Assembly: GCF_014196745.1 (NCBI RefSeq)
Contig: NZ_JACIEH010000002.1
Coordinates: 558,383-622,382, forward strand
Source: Sphingomonas kyeonggiensis
GTDB lineage: Bacteria > Pseudomonadota > Alphaproteobacteria > Sphingomonadales > Sphingomonadaceae
Length of the DNA: 64,000 bases
Reading direction: 5' to 3'
The position numbers were made by a program, and so were the translations under genes. Shown here in pieces: positions 18,709 to 28,014 of the stretch. The notes under the pieces are model-generated. The model had not been told where the DNA came from and made no database searches. It worked only from the letters and a program-made list of their open reading frames with translations. The first letter of the stretch is position 1. Each line of letters starts with the position of its first letter.

Positions 18709-19397
18709 CGCTGCAGGAGCGCATCCGCTCGGACATCGAGGAGCGCATCCGCTCGGGCGAACTGCGCCCCGGCGATCGCATCCCGTTCGAGCACGAGCTG
18801 GTCGCGCATTATGGCTGCGCCCGCGCCACCGTCAGCAAGGCGCTGGAGCGGCTCGTCCATGCCGGGCTGATCGAGCGCCGGCGCAAGGTCGGCTCGTTCG
18901 TCGCGCACCCCCAGGTGCATGCCGCGGTGCTCGCGGTGCCCGACCTGGCCCAGCTGATCGCGGCGCGTGGCGAGGAATATCATTGGACGCTCGACACTTG
19001 CCGCGTGGTCAACCGCGATGCCGATATCGAAGTCTCGGGCATTCCGGCGCCGGCGCTGCTGATCGAAGGCGTCCATTTCGCCGGCGGCCAGCCCTTCGCG
19101 ATGGAGCGCCGGCTGATCGCGCTAGACACGGTGCCGGTTCCGCGCGCCGACACGTTCGAGACCGAGGCGCCGGGCTCCTGGCTGCTCCACCATGTCCCCT
19201 GGACCGATGCGCGCCACCGTATCCGCGCAGTTTCGGCCGGCGGGGCGCTCGCCAAACGACTCAAGCTCGATGCACACGCCGCCTGCCTCCAGGTCGAGCG
19301 CTGGACCTGGCGCACGGGCCGGGCGGTGACTTTCGTCCGCCAGACCTTCCCCGGAGACCGCTACGATCTGGTCGCCGAGTTCACGCCGGGCGGGTAG
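18705..19397 (+). CDS. hutC: Histidine-utilisation repressor, GntR family
   Basis: A 230-residue regulator with a GntR winged helix (about 1-70, FEHELVAHYGCARATVSKAL) and a UTRA ligand-binding domain (about 90-228). The HutC subfamily represses hut genes and is released by urocanate. The GTG start overlaps the hutF stop as GTGA. A matching palindrome lies in the hutI-hutF intergenic region, which supports the assignment. Confidence 0.93.
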   Translation: MTLQERIRSDIEERIRSGELRPGDRIPFEHELVAHYGCARATVSKALERLVHAGLIERRRKVGSFVAHPQVHAAVLAVPDLAQLIAARGEEYHWTLDTCRVVNRDADIEVSGIPAPALLIEGVHFAGGQPFAMERRLIALDTVPVPRADTFETEAPGSWLLHHVPWTDARHRIRAVSAGGALAKRLKLDAHAACLQVERWTWRTGRAVTFVRQTFPGDRYDLVAEFTPGG

Positions 19398-19467
19398 TTC
19401 CCGCTACGAAACGAATAGCACCGAAGCGGGGCCTTCCCCTTTTCGCGCAGTTCGATAGGCTGGCGCG

Positions 19468-20349
19468 ATGAATTTGCGGCACATCGAGATCTTCCACGCT
19501 GTCTATGTGAACGGCTCGGTCAGCGGGGCGGCGCGTGCGCTCAACGTGTCGCAGCCTTCGGTCTCCAAGATGCTGCGCCACGCCGAGAGCCTGCTCGGCT
19601 TCCAGCTCTTCCACCGCACCAATGGCCGGCTCGTCCCCACCGAGGACGCGCACACGCTGTTCACCGAAGTCTCGGAGATCCAGGACCGCGTCTATGCGCT
19701 GCGCGAGGCGGGGCGGAACCTGAAGCGCGGCGCGGGTGGGATGCTGAAGGTCTCGGCGCTGCCGAGCCTCGCGCTCAATGCGCTGCCCACCGCGGTGTCG
19801 CGTTTCATGCGCAATCACGACGGCGTGCGCTTCGACCTGCAGACCGTCCATCATGACGACCTGCTGCGCAAGCTCTACGAGCGCGAGACCGATGTCGCGA
19901 TCGCCTATGAAGTGCCGCACGCGGCGCCGATCGGCCATCGCTGGCTCGGCGAGGGCGAACTGGTGGTGCTCTATCGCGAGGAGGACATGCCCGATGCACC
20001 GCCGCGGATCGAGCTGGACCGGCTGCGCGGCCGTCCGTTCATCAGCCTCGCGAACAGCGGCCCGATCGGCCAGCTGTTCAGCCAGGAATGCGCGCGGCTC
20101 GAGCTCGTCCTCGACGAGGTGATCTCGGCGCGGACCTTCTACATCGCCACCGCGCTGGTCGCGCAGGGGGTGGGGATGACGGTGGTGGACAGCTTCACGG
20201 CGCAGGCCTCGCTCGTCCCGGGCCTGTCGATGCGGCCCCTGAAGCCGCAGCTCACCTTCGACGTCCATGCGATGTTCCTGCTCAACCGGCCGCCCACTGC
20301 GCTGGCCACCGATTTCCTCAAGACGCTCGCCAAGGTGATCGACGCCTGA
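19468..20349 (+). CDS. LysR-family regulator, probable DgcR-like
   Basis: A 293-residue LysR-type regulator: helix-turn-helix at residues 1-60 (GSVSGAARALNVSQPSVSKM) and a substrate-binding domain at about 90-290. It reads in the same direction as, and 81 bp ahead of, the dgcN-type gene. In marine bacteria D-glutamate catabolic genes are controlled by a LysR regulator, DgcR; I infer the same here from position only. It could alternatively control another part of the nitrogen-metabolism cluster. Confidence 0.85.
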   Translation: MNLRHIEIFHAVYVNGSVSGAARALNVSQPSVSKMLRHAESLLGFQLFHRTNGRLVPTEDAHTLFTEVSEIQDRVYALREAGRNLKRGAGGMLKVSALPSLALNALPTAVSRFMRNHDGVRFDLQTVHHDDLLRKLYERETDVAIAYEVPHAAPIGHRWLGEGELVVLYREEDMPDAPPRIELDRLRGRPFISLANSGPIGQLFSQECARLELVLDEVISARTFYIATALVAQGVGMTVVDSFTAQASLVPGLSMRPLKPQLTFDVHAMFLLNRPPTALATDFLKTLAKVIDA

Positions 20350-20430
20350 GCCTGCCATAACGGCTGGCTATGCCGAGCGGCGCACTCGCTATGCGCGGTG
20401 CCGGGTGCGGGGCGATAGCGTTATCACCCA

Positions 20431-21465
20431 ATGATACCGGCACCTTACCTCCTTTACCTCGGTCACAGCACCGATTTCGTGGGCATCAAGACGTCGCGCG
20501 GCCTCGCCGAATTCCGGCGCGGCGATTGCGTGGGCGAGTTCCGCCACGATGATTCCACCCTCACGCTCGGCCTGCCGCGCATGACCATCGAAGAAGGCGC
20601 CGCCGCAGGAGCGAAGACGCTCGTGCTCGGCATCGCCAATTCGGGCGGGGTCATGGGCGGCGACCTGGTCCGCGACGCCGTGGCCGCGCTCAATGCGGGG
20701 ATGAACATCGCCGCTGGCCTCCACCAGCGTCTGCGCGACGTGCCCGAGCTGGCCGCGCTGGCCAGGGAGAAGAACCTGCAGCTGTTCGACGTGCGCGATC
20801 CGCCGGCGGACATGAAGGTCGGCAACGGCTATGCCCGCGCCGGCCGCCGCATCCTCACCGTCGGCACCGATTGCTCGGTTGGCAAGATGTACACCACGAT
20901 CGCCCTGGCCGATGCGCTGAAGGCGCGCGGGGAGAAGGCCGATTTCCGCGCGACGGGCCAGACCGGCATCCTGATCGCCGGATCGGGCGTGCCGATCGAC
21001 GCGGTCGTCGCCGACTTCATCTCGGGCGGCATCGAGGCGCTGGCGCCCGAGCGCACCGATGGCGGCTGGGACGTGATCGAGGGCCAGGGCTCGCTGTTCC
21101 ACCCGAGCTTCGCGGGTGTCTCCACCGGCCTGCTCCACGGCGCACAGCCCGAGGCGCTGGTGCTCTGCCATGATCCGAGCCGCAGCCATATGCGTGGCCT
21201 TCCGGGCCGTGCACTTCCGGGCCTGAAGGAATGCCTGGAGGCCAACCTCCAGACCGCGCGCCTGACCAGCCCGAACGTCCGTGCCGTCGGCGTCTGCCTC
21301 AACACCTCCCGCATGGCGAAGGACGAGGCCGAGGCGCTGTGCCGCCAGGTCGAGGCCGAGCTCGGCCTTCCCTGCACCGATCCGATCGCCTTCGGGGTCG
21401 AGGCGATCATCGACGAATTGCTGTGCAGCGAACCCTCGCGGCCTGCCACGACCGCCGCGCGCTGA
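20431..21465 (+). CDS. dgcN: DgcN-type (DUF1611) N-acetyltransferase of D-glutamate catabolism
   Basis: A 344-residue protein of the DUF1611 family. The N-terminal part (about 1-140) has a Rossmann-like fold with LGIANSGGVMGGDLVRDA; the C-terminal part carries a P-loop-like GTDCSVGKMYTTIALADAL (about 147-165) and VIEGQGSLFHPSFAGVSTGL. In the recently described DgcN-DgcA route, DgcN acetylates D-glutamate and the epimerase DgcA inverts it to N-acetyl-L-glutamate. No epimerase is found in this window. Neighbours are a LysR regulator, an N-acyl-D-amino-acid deacylase-like enzyme and a glutamate-type symporter, all consistent with D-amino-acid use. Older annotation would call it an NAD-dependent epimerase. 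Confidence 0.8.
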   Translation: MIPAPYLLYLGHSTDFVGIKTSRGLAEFRRGDCVGEFRHDDSTLTLGLPRMTIEEGAAAGAKTLVLGIANSGGVMGGDLVRDAVAALNAGMNIAAGLHQRLRDVPELAALAREKNLQLFDVRDPPADMKVGNGYARAGRRILTVGTDCSVGKMYTTIALADALKARGEKADFRATGQTGILIAGSGVPIDAVVADFISGGIEALAPERTDGGWDVIEGQGSLFHPSFAGVSTGLLHGAQPEALVLCHDPSRSHMRGLPGRALPGLKECLEANLQTARLTSPNVRAVGVCLNTSRMAKDEAEALCRQVEAELGLPCTDPIAFGVEAIIDELLCSEPSRPATTAAR

Positions 21466-21674
21466 TCCCCCTTCGCTTCTCGCGCGGGGTGGAGGCCGAG
21501 GCAGGCATGGCCAGGGTCGCGTCGCATGTGGGAGATGTTGTGATGGTCGGTCGGCCGCATGTCCGATTTCGCCGATCTTGACGGTCCGCCCCGGCTCGCC
21601 AAGGATCGGCGGGGCGGGGTCGAGGATCGGAACGGCACGCTTTGTCCGCCACTTCCGGGATTCTGGGGAACATC

Positions 21675-23237
21675 ATGAAGATCGCGCTGCTGCTGGGGAT
21701 TGCCGCCATTTCGCTGGGCGCCGCCGCGCCGCTCCCGCCGCAGAAGGTCGATCTGCTGATCCGCGGCGGCACGATCTACACGGGTTCGGATGCGCCCTTC
21801 ATCGGCGATGTCGCGATCAAGGGCGATCACATCGTCTCGGTCAGCCGGCATGCCAACGTCACGGCCACGCGCATCATCGATGCCAAGGGCATGATCGTCG
21901 CGCCCGGCTTCATCGATCCGCACACGCACATGGGCGAGGACCTCGCCTCGGACGACCAGGCCAAGCGCCTGATCCCCGCTTTCCTGATGCAGGGTGTCAC
22001 CACTGCGTTCATCGGCAATGATGGGGGCGGCGATCCCGATGTCACCAAGGTGCTCGGCAGCGCTTCGATCAAGCCGGTGGGCATCAACTATGCCGCCTGG
22101 GTCGGCTTCGGCGCGATCCGCGAGAAGGTGGTCGGCGAGGACAATCGCGCGCCGACCTCGGAAGAGCTGGCGAAGATGAAGGGGCTGGTCGCCTCGGCGA
22201 TGTGCCAGGGCGCGCTCGGCCTCTCCACCGGCCTGTTCTATGCGCCGCAGAGCTTCGCCAAGACCGAGGAAGTGATCGCGCTGGCCAAGGAGGCCGGCAA
22301 GCGCGGCGGCAGCTATGACAGCCATATCCGCGACGAGAGCAGCTATACCGTCGGCCTGGTGGCGGCGATCGACGAGGCGATCCGCATCGGCCGCGAAGGC
22401 GGGCTGCCCGCGCATATCAGCCATATCAAGGCGCTCGGCGTCGACGTGCAGGGCCAGGCGCCGAAGATCATCGCGATGGTCGAGGCCGCCCGCGCCCGCG
22501 GCGAGAAGGTGACGGCGAACCAGTACCCCTGGTCGGCATCGGGCACGAGCCTGGTCGCGTCGCTGGTACCGCTCTGGGCACAGGATGGCGGCCGGCCGGC
22601 CCTGCTCAAGCGCTTCGACGATCCGTCGCTCAGCGAGAAGATGCATGCCGGCATGGTCGAGAACCTCCGCAAGCGCGGTGGGGCGGACAAGCTGCTGGTC
22701 GTCGAGGGCAAGTACAGGAACCGCTATCTCGATGCGGTGGCGAAGGAACTGAACCTCTCGCCGGTCGACGCTGCGATCGCGGTGATCCGTATCGGCGATC
22801 CGGGCACCGTCTCGTTCAACCAGAGCGAGGCCGATATCGCCGCCTTCATGCGGCAGCCCTGGGTGATGACCGGATCGGACGCCTCGGGCGGCCATCCGCG
22901 CGTCTATGGCAGCTTTGCCCGCAAGTACGACAAGTACGTCAAGACCGACCATGTCATCACGCTGCGCCAGTTCATCGAACGCAGCTCGTCGCTGACCGCC
23001 GACACCTTCGGACTTACGGGCCGTGGGCATCTGCGCAGCGGTGCCTTCGCCGATGTCGTGGTGTTCGATCCGAAGACCTATGCCTCGCGCGCCACCTATG
23101 AGGATCCGGCACAGCTGGCCGCGGGCGTGCAGACGGTAGTGGTCAACGGCGTCGTCGCGGTCGACAAGGGCGCGATGACCGGCAAGGCCGCGGGCCGCGC
23201 GCTGGCGCACAAGCCGACCGCCGGGAGCTGCAACTGA
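21675..23237 (+). CDS. Exported N-acyl-D-amino-acid deacylase-like amidohydrolase
   Basis: A 520-residue enzyme with a signal peptide (MKIALLLGIAAISLGAAA), followed by the D-aminoacylase layout: DLLIRGGTIYTGSDAPFIGD, the metal motif GFIDPHTHMGED, HISHIKALGVDVQGQ and the late VMTGSDASGGHPRVYG. The family hydrolyses N-acyl-D-amino acids or D-glutamate derivatives, and sometimes dihydropyrimidines. The ATG at 21675 is chosen because it starts the signal peptide and has GGGGAA upstream. It follows dgcN after a 209-bp gap and overlaps the symporter start by one base (TGATG). Periplasmic location would release amino acids for the coupled symporter. Confidence 0.82.
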   Translation: MKIALLLGIAAISLGAAAPLPPQKVDLLIRGGTIYTGSDAPFIGDVAIKGDHIVSVSRHANVTATRIIDAKGMIVAPGFIDPHTHMGEDLASDDQAKRLIPAFLMQGVTTAFIGNDGGGDPDVTKVLGSASIKPVGINYAAWVGFGAIREKVVGEDNRAPTSEELAKMKGLVASAMCQGALGLSTGLFYAPQSFAKTEEVIALAKEAGKRGGSYDSHIRDESSYTVGLVAAIDEAIRIGREGGLPAHISHIKALGVDVQGQAPKIIAMVEAARARGEKVTANQYPWSASGTSLVASLVPLWAQDGGRPALLKRFDDPSLSEKMHAGMVENLRKRGGADKLLVVEGKYRNRYLDAVAKELNLSPVDAAIAVIRIGDPGTVSFNQSEADIAAFMRQPWVMTGSDASGGHPRVYGSFARKYDKYVKTDHVITLRQFIERSSSLTADTFGLTGRGHLRSGAFADVVVFDPKTYASRATYEDPAQLAAGVQTVVVNGVVAVDKGAMTGKAAGRALAHKPTAGSCN

Positions 23238-24478
23238 TGGGCTGGTGGTTCGGCATCGCGCTGTGGAAGCGCGTCCTCGCCTTCCTCGTCCTCGGCGTGG
23301 TCTTTGCGCTGCTGCTGCCGCAGGGCGCGCCCTATGTGCAGTTCATCGGCGACCTGTTCGTACGTGCGATCCGCATGCTGGTCGCGCCGATCGTGCTGGT
23401 GACGATCGCCTCGGGCATCACCTCGCTCGCCGATCCCAAGCGGCTGGGCAGCCTTGGCGGGCGGACGGTGGGCATGTTCGCGCTGACCACTTTCATCGCC
23501 GTCTCGGTCGGCATGCTGGTCGCCACGATCGTCCAGCCCGGCATCGGCGCGCCGCTCGGCACCGCCGAGGCGCATGTGCTGGGCAAGGCGGTGACGCCCT
23601 ATGAGCAGCTGATCAACATCATCCCCACCAACATCTTCGACGCGCTGGCCAAGGGCGACATGCTCGCGCTGATCTTCACCTCGATCCTGATCGGCTGCGG
23701 CACGGTGGTGGCGGGGGAGGCGGGCAAGCCCTTCGCCAACCTGCTGCAATCGACATCGGCGGTCCTGTTGCGGGTCGTCGGGCTGGTGATGGAGGCGACG
23801 CCCTTCGGCGTGTTCGCGCTGATCGCCAATGCCGTGGCCGCGAACGGGGCGGCAGTGTTCGTCCATGTCGGCTGGCTAGCGCTGGCAGTGGTGCTCGGCT
23901 CGCTGATCCAGATGCTGGTGGTGCACAGCCTGCTCCTGCGCTTCGTCGCGCGCCTGCCGCTGCTGCCCTTCTTCCGCGGTATCGTCGATGCGCTGGCGAT
24001 CGCCTTCTCCACCGCCTCGAGCGGCGCGACGCTGCCGGTGGCGATGCGCGTCTCCGAGCAGAATCTCGGCATCGGCCGCCCGGTCTTCTCGACCGTGCTG
24101 CCCCTCGGCGCGAGTATCGGCAAGGACGGCACGGCGATGTATGTCGGGCTGCTGAGCATGTTCGCCCTGCAGGCTTTCGGCGTCCACCTGACCCCGACCG
24201 TCTATGCGACCGTGCTGTTCACCGGCGCGCTCGCGGCGTTCGGCACGGCGCCGGTGCCCTCGGCCTCGCTGTTCATGCTGGCGGCGGTGCTGAGCGCCGT
24301 GGGCGTCTCGCCCGAGCAGACTGCGCTGGTTGTCGGCTTCGTCCTGCCCTTCGACCGGCTGCTCGACATGACCCGCACGGTACCCAGCGCCTCGGCGAAC
24401 CTGACGGTGGCGACTTTGGTCGCGCGCTGGGAAGGGGAGCTGGACGAGGAAGTCTACAGGGCGCCGGATCTGGCCTGA
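23237..24478 (+). CDS. Dicarboxylate/amino acid:cation symporter (DctA/GltP family)
   Basis: A 413-residue inner-membrane transporter of the glutamate/dicarboxylate symporter family. Eight helices and two re-entrant hairpins are expected. The serine-rich hairpin motif is AFSTASSGATLPVAMRVSEQ, split here as STASSGATLPVAM, and the TM7 motif appears as GKDGTAMYVGL where most relatives have NMDGTA. The last third (LLDMTRTVPSASANLTVATL) holds the TM8 substrate site, with Asp and Arg. Coupled to the upstream deacylase by a 1-nt overlap, it probably imports acidic amino acids released outside. Confidence 0.92.
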   Translation: MGWWFGIALWKRVLAFLVLGVVFALLLPQGAPYVQFIGDLFVRAIRMLVAPIVLVTIASGITSLADPKRLGSLGGRTVGMFALTTFIAVSVGMLVATIVQPGIGAPLGTAEAHVLGKAVTPYEQLINIIPTNIFDALAKGDMLALIFTSILIGCGTVVAGEAGKPFANLLQSTSAVLLRVVGLVMEATPFGVFALIANAVAANGAAVFVHVGWLALAVVLGSLIQMLVVHSLLLRFVARLPLLPFFRGIVDALAIAFSTASSGATLPVAMRVSEQNLGIGRPVFSTVLPLGASIGKDGTAMYVGLLSMFALQAFGVHLTPTVYATVLFTGALAAFGTAPVPSASLFMLAAVLSAVGVSPEQTALVVGFVLPFDRLLDMTRTVPSASANLTVATLVARWEGELDEEVYRAPDLA

Positions 24479-24481
24479 GCC

Positions 24482-24610
24482 GATCTCCCTCCAGAGGGTG
24501 GCCGAGCGAAGCGAGGTCGGGCGAGGGTGCGTGGCGTGCCCCGAGCGGACCGCTTGCCTCCCGCTCGCACCCTCACCCCGGCCCTCTCCCGCAAGCGGGA
24601 GAGGGAGATC
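24482..24610. repeat. Palindromic repeat, family B copy 1
   Basis: Starts GATCTCCCTCC and ends GGAGAGGGAGATC, with internal GCCGAGCGAAGCGAGG and CCCTCTCCCGC AAGC GGGAGAGGG hairpins. It fills the convergent gap between the symporter and the amidohydrolase, and its last bases are part of the amidohydrolase stop codon. Confidence 0.85.
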
Positions 24611-25880
24611 AGTCCAGGCTGACCTCGCGCCCGCTAACCCAGACCCGCTTCACCGAATACAGGTCCCGGAACGTCATGTCGGGCGCGCCGCCGGTGAGCA
24701 CCAGGTCCGCACGCATGCCCTTGCGGATGACACCCTCGGACCGTTTCCTTCCCATGATGTCTGCGCTCACCCGTGATCCCGCCTCGATCGCCTCCGCAGG
24801 CGTGAAGCCCAGCTCGGTCAGGATGCGCATCTCGCGCAGCGCGCCGAAGCCCGGATAGACCCCTTCGATGCCGGTATCGGTGCCCACGCCGATGCGGATC
24901 CTGGCCGCCTTCAGCCGGCGGATATTCTCGCGCATGATCGACCAGCGCTTGCTGTCATAGGGCGCGATCGCCTCGGCCTTGCCCTGTCGCGCCGCTTCGC
25001 GCGCCTGCTGGTCTGGCGTGAGCAGGGCCAGCTCCTCCGGTGCCAGCACCCGCGCCTCGAGCGGCTCATAGGTCGCCAGCGTCGCCACATAGGCCATGTG
25101 GTGCTTCTTCATCAGGCCGATCAGCTCGGCATCGACCAGCCCGTCGCCCACGCCGTGCGCCACCGAGTCCACGCCGGCCCGTGCCGCGATCTTGGCGCCC
25201 TCCAGCGTCACCGTGTGGGTCATCACCTTGATGCCCGCCTTGTGCGCGTCCGCGACGATCGCGGCCAGGGTCGGCTCGTCCATGCTCGGCCGGTCGGGCC
25301 GATCCGGGTCGCCATAGCGCCAGCCGTCGTTGAACACCTTCACCATGTCGGGCCTGAACACCAGTGCCCCGGCCATCGCCGCATGCGCCTCGGCCGGGGT
25401 GGTGACCTGGATCGTGATCGAGTTGGTGAACTGGCTCTCGGTGCCATGCCCATCGGGCACGCCCAGCCGCACCGCCAGGGTGAGGTGCGGGGTATCGGCC
25501 TGGAGCGCCCGGATTCCGGCCATCATCGCGCCCGAGACCGAGAATTCGTTCACGCTCGTCACGCCCGCCCGCAGGTACGGCACGTAGAAGCGATGCAGCG
25601 ACGCGGCGTCGGCGAACGCCTCGCGCCTTGTGTGGATGTGGAGGTCGTGCAGCCCGGGGATGAGCGTCATCCCGGTCGCGTCGATCACTTCGGTGCCCTC
25701 GGGCACGCGCAGTTTCTTCCCCACCCGCGCGACCTTGCCGTCTTCGATCAGCACGTCGGCGATCTTCGCCGGCTTGCCGGTACCGTCGAACACCCGCGCG
25801 CCATGGATCAGCGTCGCGCGCTCCTGCGCCTGCGCACTGCCCGCTCCGGCCATCGCCGCCACTGCCATCAGCCACCTCAT
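24609..25880 (-). CDS. Exported amidohydrolase (Xaa-Pro-dipeptidase-like, M38 group)
   Basis: A 423-residue metal-dependent hydrolase with a signal peptide (residues 1-19, ending GSAQAQ). Metal motifs are HDLHIHTRR, the lysine region DMVKVFNDGWR, MTHTV, SVAHGVGDGL and GVGTDTGIEG, in the order of the imidazolonepropionase-like/prolidase amidohydrolases. Related enzymes in this order of bacteria act on dipeptides. It is translationally coupled (4-nt overlap) to the upstream S9 peptidase, which supports a peptide substrate. The exact substrate cannot be read from sequence. Confidence 0.85.
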   Translation of the reverse strand: MRWLMAVAAMAGAGSAQAQERATLIHGARVFDGTGKPAKIADVLIEDGKVARVGKKLRVPEGTEVIDATGMTLIPGLHDLHIHTRREAFADAASLHRFYVPYLRAGVTSVNEFSVSGAMMAGIRALQADTPHLTLAVRLGVPDGHGTESQFTNSITIQVTTPAEAHAAMAGALVFRPDMVKVFNDGWRYGDPDRPDRPSMDEPTLAAIVADAHKAGIKVMTHTVTLEGAKIAARAGVDSVAHGVGDGLVDAELIGLMKKHHMAYVATLATYEPLEARVLAPEELALLTPDQQAREAARQGKAEAIAPYDSKRWSIMRENIRRLKAARIRIGVGTDTGIEGVYPGFGALREMRILTELGFTPAEAIEAGSRVSADIMGRKRSEGVIRKGMRADLVLTGGAPDMTFRDLYSVKRVWVSGREVSLD

Positions 25881-27892
25881 TTCAGATGTCCGTCGAAGAA
25901 GGAGATGGTGCGGCGATAGGCAGTGAGCCAGTCGGCGTAGCGGAAGAATTCGTGGCGCTCATTGGGGAAGACCAGCTCCTCATGGGGGATGCGCCGGGCC
26001 GACAGCTCGCGGGCGAGCAGCAGCGACTGGGCGAAGTCGACATTGCGGTCGTCGTCACCGTGCACCAGCAGCACCGGCGAGCGCCATTTCTCGATCGATC
26101 CCATCGGCGAGCTCTCCCACTGCTTCTGCCGCACCGTCACCTGCCGGTCGGGCGCGATGCCATTGTCGACGTTGCGGAGCAGGGTGTGGACGCCGTGGAA
26201 GTCCGCGCCGGCCTTGAACAGGTCGCTGTTCCGGGCCAGCGCCAGCGCGGTCAGGTAGCCGCCCCAGCTGCCGCCCCAGATGCCGATCTTATCCGGCGCC
26301 ACATCCTTCTGCGCCGCCAGCCAGCGCCCACCGGCGAGCACGTCGCGATATTCGCTGGCGCCGTCGCGGGCGATTTCGGGCGCGTCGCGGAACGCCTGCC
26401 CATAGCCGGTGCCGCTGCGGTAATTGACCGAGAGCACGGTATAGCCCTGCGCCGCCAGCGCCTGGTTCATCACATAGGCGTTCGAATAATATTGGCTGTG
26501 GTGGAAGCCGAGCACCATCTGCCGGCGCGGCCCGCCATGGACGAAGATCAATGCCGGGCGCTGACTCTTGCCCTTGCCTCGGAACAGCTGGCCATGGACG
26601 GTCACCCCGTCCTCGGCGGCATAGGTCACCGGCTCGGGCTGGATCGCGCCCTTCAGCTCGGCGACCTCGCCCAGCGGCGCCAGGTCCTTCACCAGCACCG
26701 GATGCGCCGGATGGCTGGCATCCGCGCCGATGCCGGCGAGCAGCCCACCCGCGAACATCGGCAGGCTCTCGCTGCCCTTGCCATTGGTGATGCGCTTCGC
26801 CGTGCCGCCCTTCGCCGGCACCTGCCAGAAATGCCGCCGGTCCGCCTCATCGGCATTGGCGGCGAAGGTCACCACATCGTCGGCGCCCAGGATGAAGGTC
26901 TCGACTTCGAACTTGCCGGGCGTCAGCTCGCGCGGCTCGCCGCCCTTGGCCGCGTCGATCGCATAGACATGGAGGAAGCCGCTGCGTTCCCAGGGGAAGA
27001 GCAGCTGGCCGCCCTTGCTCCACCAGAGATTGTGCTGGCGGGTGCCGTAGTAGCGGCCGCCCATGCCCTGCGGCGCGGTCCAGACCGTGCGCGCCTTGCC
27101 CGTCGCCGTATCGGCGACGCGGAGCGACCAATAGGGACCGCCGTCCCGCGCCGCGCCCGAAGGCGGATCGAGATACTGGATGTACGCGACCTGGGTGCCA
27201 TCGGGCGAGAGCGCCGGCTCGACCGAATAGCCGAGCGCCGGCTCCATATAGGTCAGCTTGCCGCCATCCATGTCGAGCAGCGCGACGAATGCGTGATCGT
27301 TGCGATTGTCGACGAACAGCAGCTTGCGGCCGTCGGGCGTCCATTTCAGGTCGGTCACCTCGCCGGGTACCGTCGCGATCCGCGCGGCCTTGCCGGCCTG
27401 CCACAGCCACAGCTCGCCGCGCCGGGTGAAGGCGATGCGCTGCCCGTCGGGCGAGAAAATGGGCAGGTGTCCGTCTCCGATCGGTGTGGGATCGCCACCG
27501 TCTTCAACGACGAACACCTGCTGCCCCGGCGAAACCGTCGCCGAGGCGGTGTTGGGAAGCTTGCCGTCCGGGAACTCGTCGTCCCCGCCGCGTACGAACG
27601 CGATGCGTCGCCCGTCGGCGCTCAGCGCCAGCTCGTAGAGCATCATGCCGTCGTCCTCGGCATAGCGGGTCAGCTGTCGCGCCTTCTGCCCCGTGTCGGC
27701 CACCCAGAGATTGCGCGCCCCGGCGCGGTTCTCCACCCAGGCGAAGCGCGGCACGTCGCGCGCGCCCGCCATCTGGCTCGCGGTCGGCAAGGCGAGCGCC
27801 GCCGCCAGGTCGTCGGTCTGGGCGCGCGCCGGCGCGGCCAGGGCCAGCGTCACGGTGCAGCTAAGGGTGAGGGTGTTCCGCAGCATCTTCAT
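25877..27892 (-). CDS. S9 family peptidase (prolyl oligopeptidase/DPP-like)
   Basis: A 671-residue secreted serine peptidase. The signal peptide covers about 1-24 (ending APARAQ), an N-terminal beta-propeller about 40-400 with repeats such as DGRRIAFVRGG and PDGTQVAYIQY, and the alpha/beta-hydrolase domain about 410-671. The nucleophile elbow is GIWGGSWGGYLTALAL, the acid is in LLVHGDDDRNVDF and the histidine in FPNERHEFFRYADW. It would trim oligopeptides in the periplasm. First gene of a two-gene unit with the amidohydrolase. Confidence 0.94.
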   Translation of the reverse strand: MKMLRNTLTLSCTVTLALAAPARAQTDDLAAALALPTASQMAGARDVPRFAWVENRAGARNLWVADTGQKARQLTRYAEDDGMMLYELALSADGRRIAFVRGGDDEFPDGKLPNTASATVSPGQQVFVVEDGGDPTPIGDGHLPIFSPDGQRIAFTRRGELWLWQAGKAARIATVPGEVTDLKWTPDGRKLLFVDNRNDHAFVALLDMDGGKLTYMEPALGYSVEPALSPDGTQVAYIQYLDPPSGAARDGGPYWSLRVADTATGKARTVWTAPQGMGGRYYGTRQHNLWWSKGGQLLFPWERSGFLHVYAIDAAKGGEPRELTPGKFEVETFILGADDVVTFAANADEADRRHFWQVPAKGGTAKRITNGKGSESLPMFAGGLLAGIGADASHPAHPVLVKDLAPLGEVAELKGAIQPEPVTYAAEDGVTVHGQLFRGKGKSQRPALIFVHGGPRRQMVLGFHHSQYYSNAYVMNQALAAQGYTVLSVNYRSGTGYGQAFRDAPEIARDGASEYRDVLAGGRWLAAQKDVAPDKIGIWGGSWGGYLTALALARNSDLFKAGADFHGVHTLLRNVDNGIAPDRQVTVRQKQWESSPMGSIEKWRSPVLLVHGDDDRNVDFAQSLLLARELSARRIPHEELVFPNERHEFFRYADWLTAYRRTISFFDGHLK

Positions 27893-28014
27893 TACGCCAG
27901 CGTGCCGGGCCTATGTTGCCCAAACAATGCTGGCATGCGCGCCGGTTATGCCCGGGCGACTCCTCTGAATGATCGCGGGTTTGCACTGTGTCCGGCGAGA
28001 GTTACGCTTGCGGC

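Noticed and set aside
20431..21465. NAD-dependent epimerase/dehydratase
   Set aside because: The older label fits poorly; the DUF1611 architecture with a GTDCSVGK P-loop and its neighbours fit DgcN.
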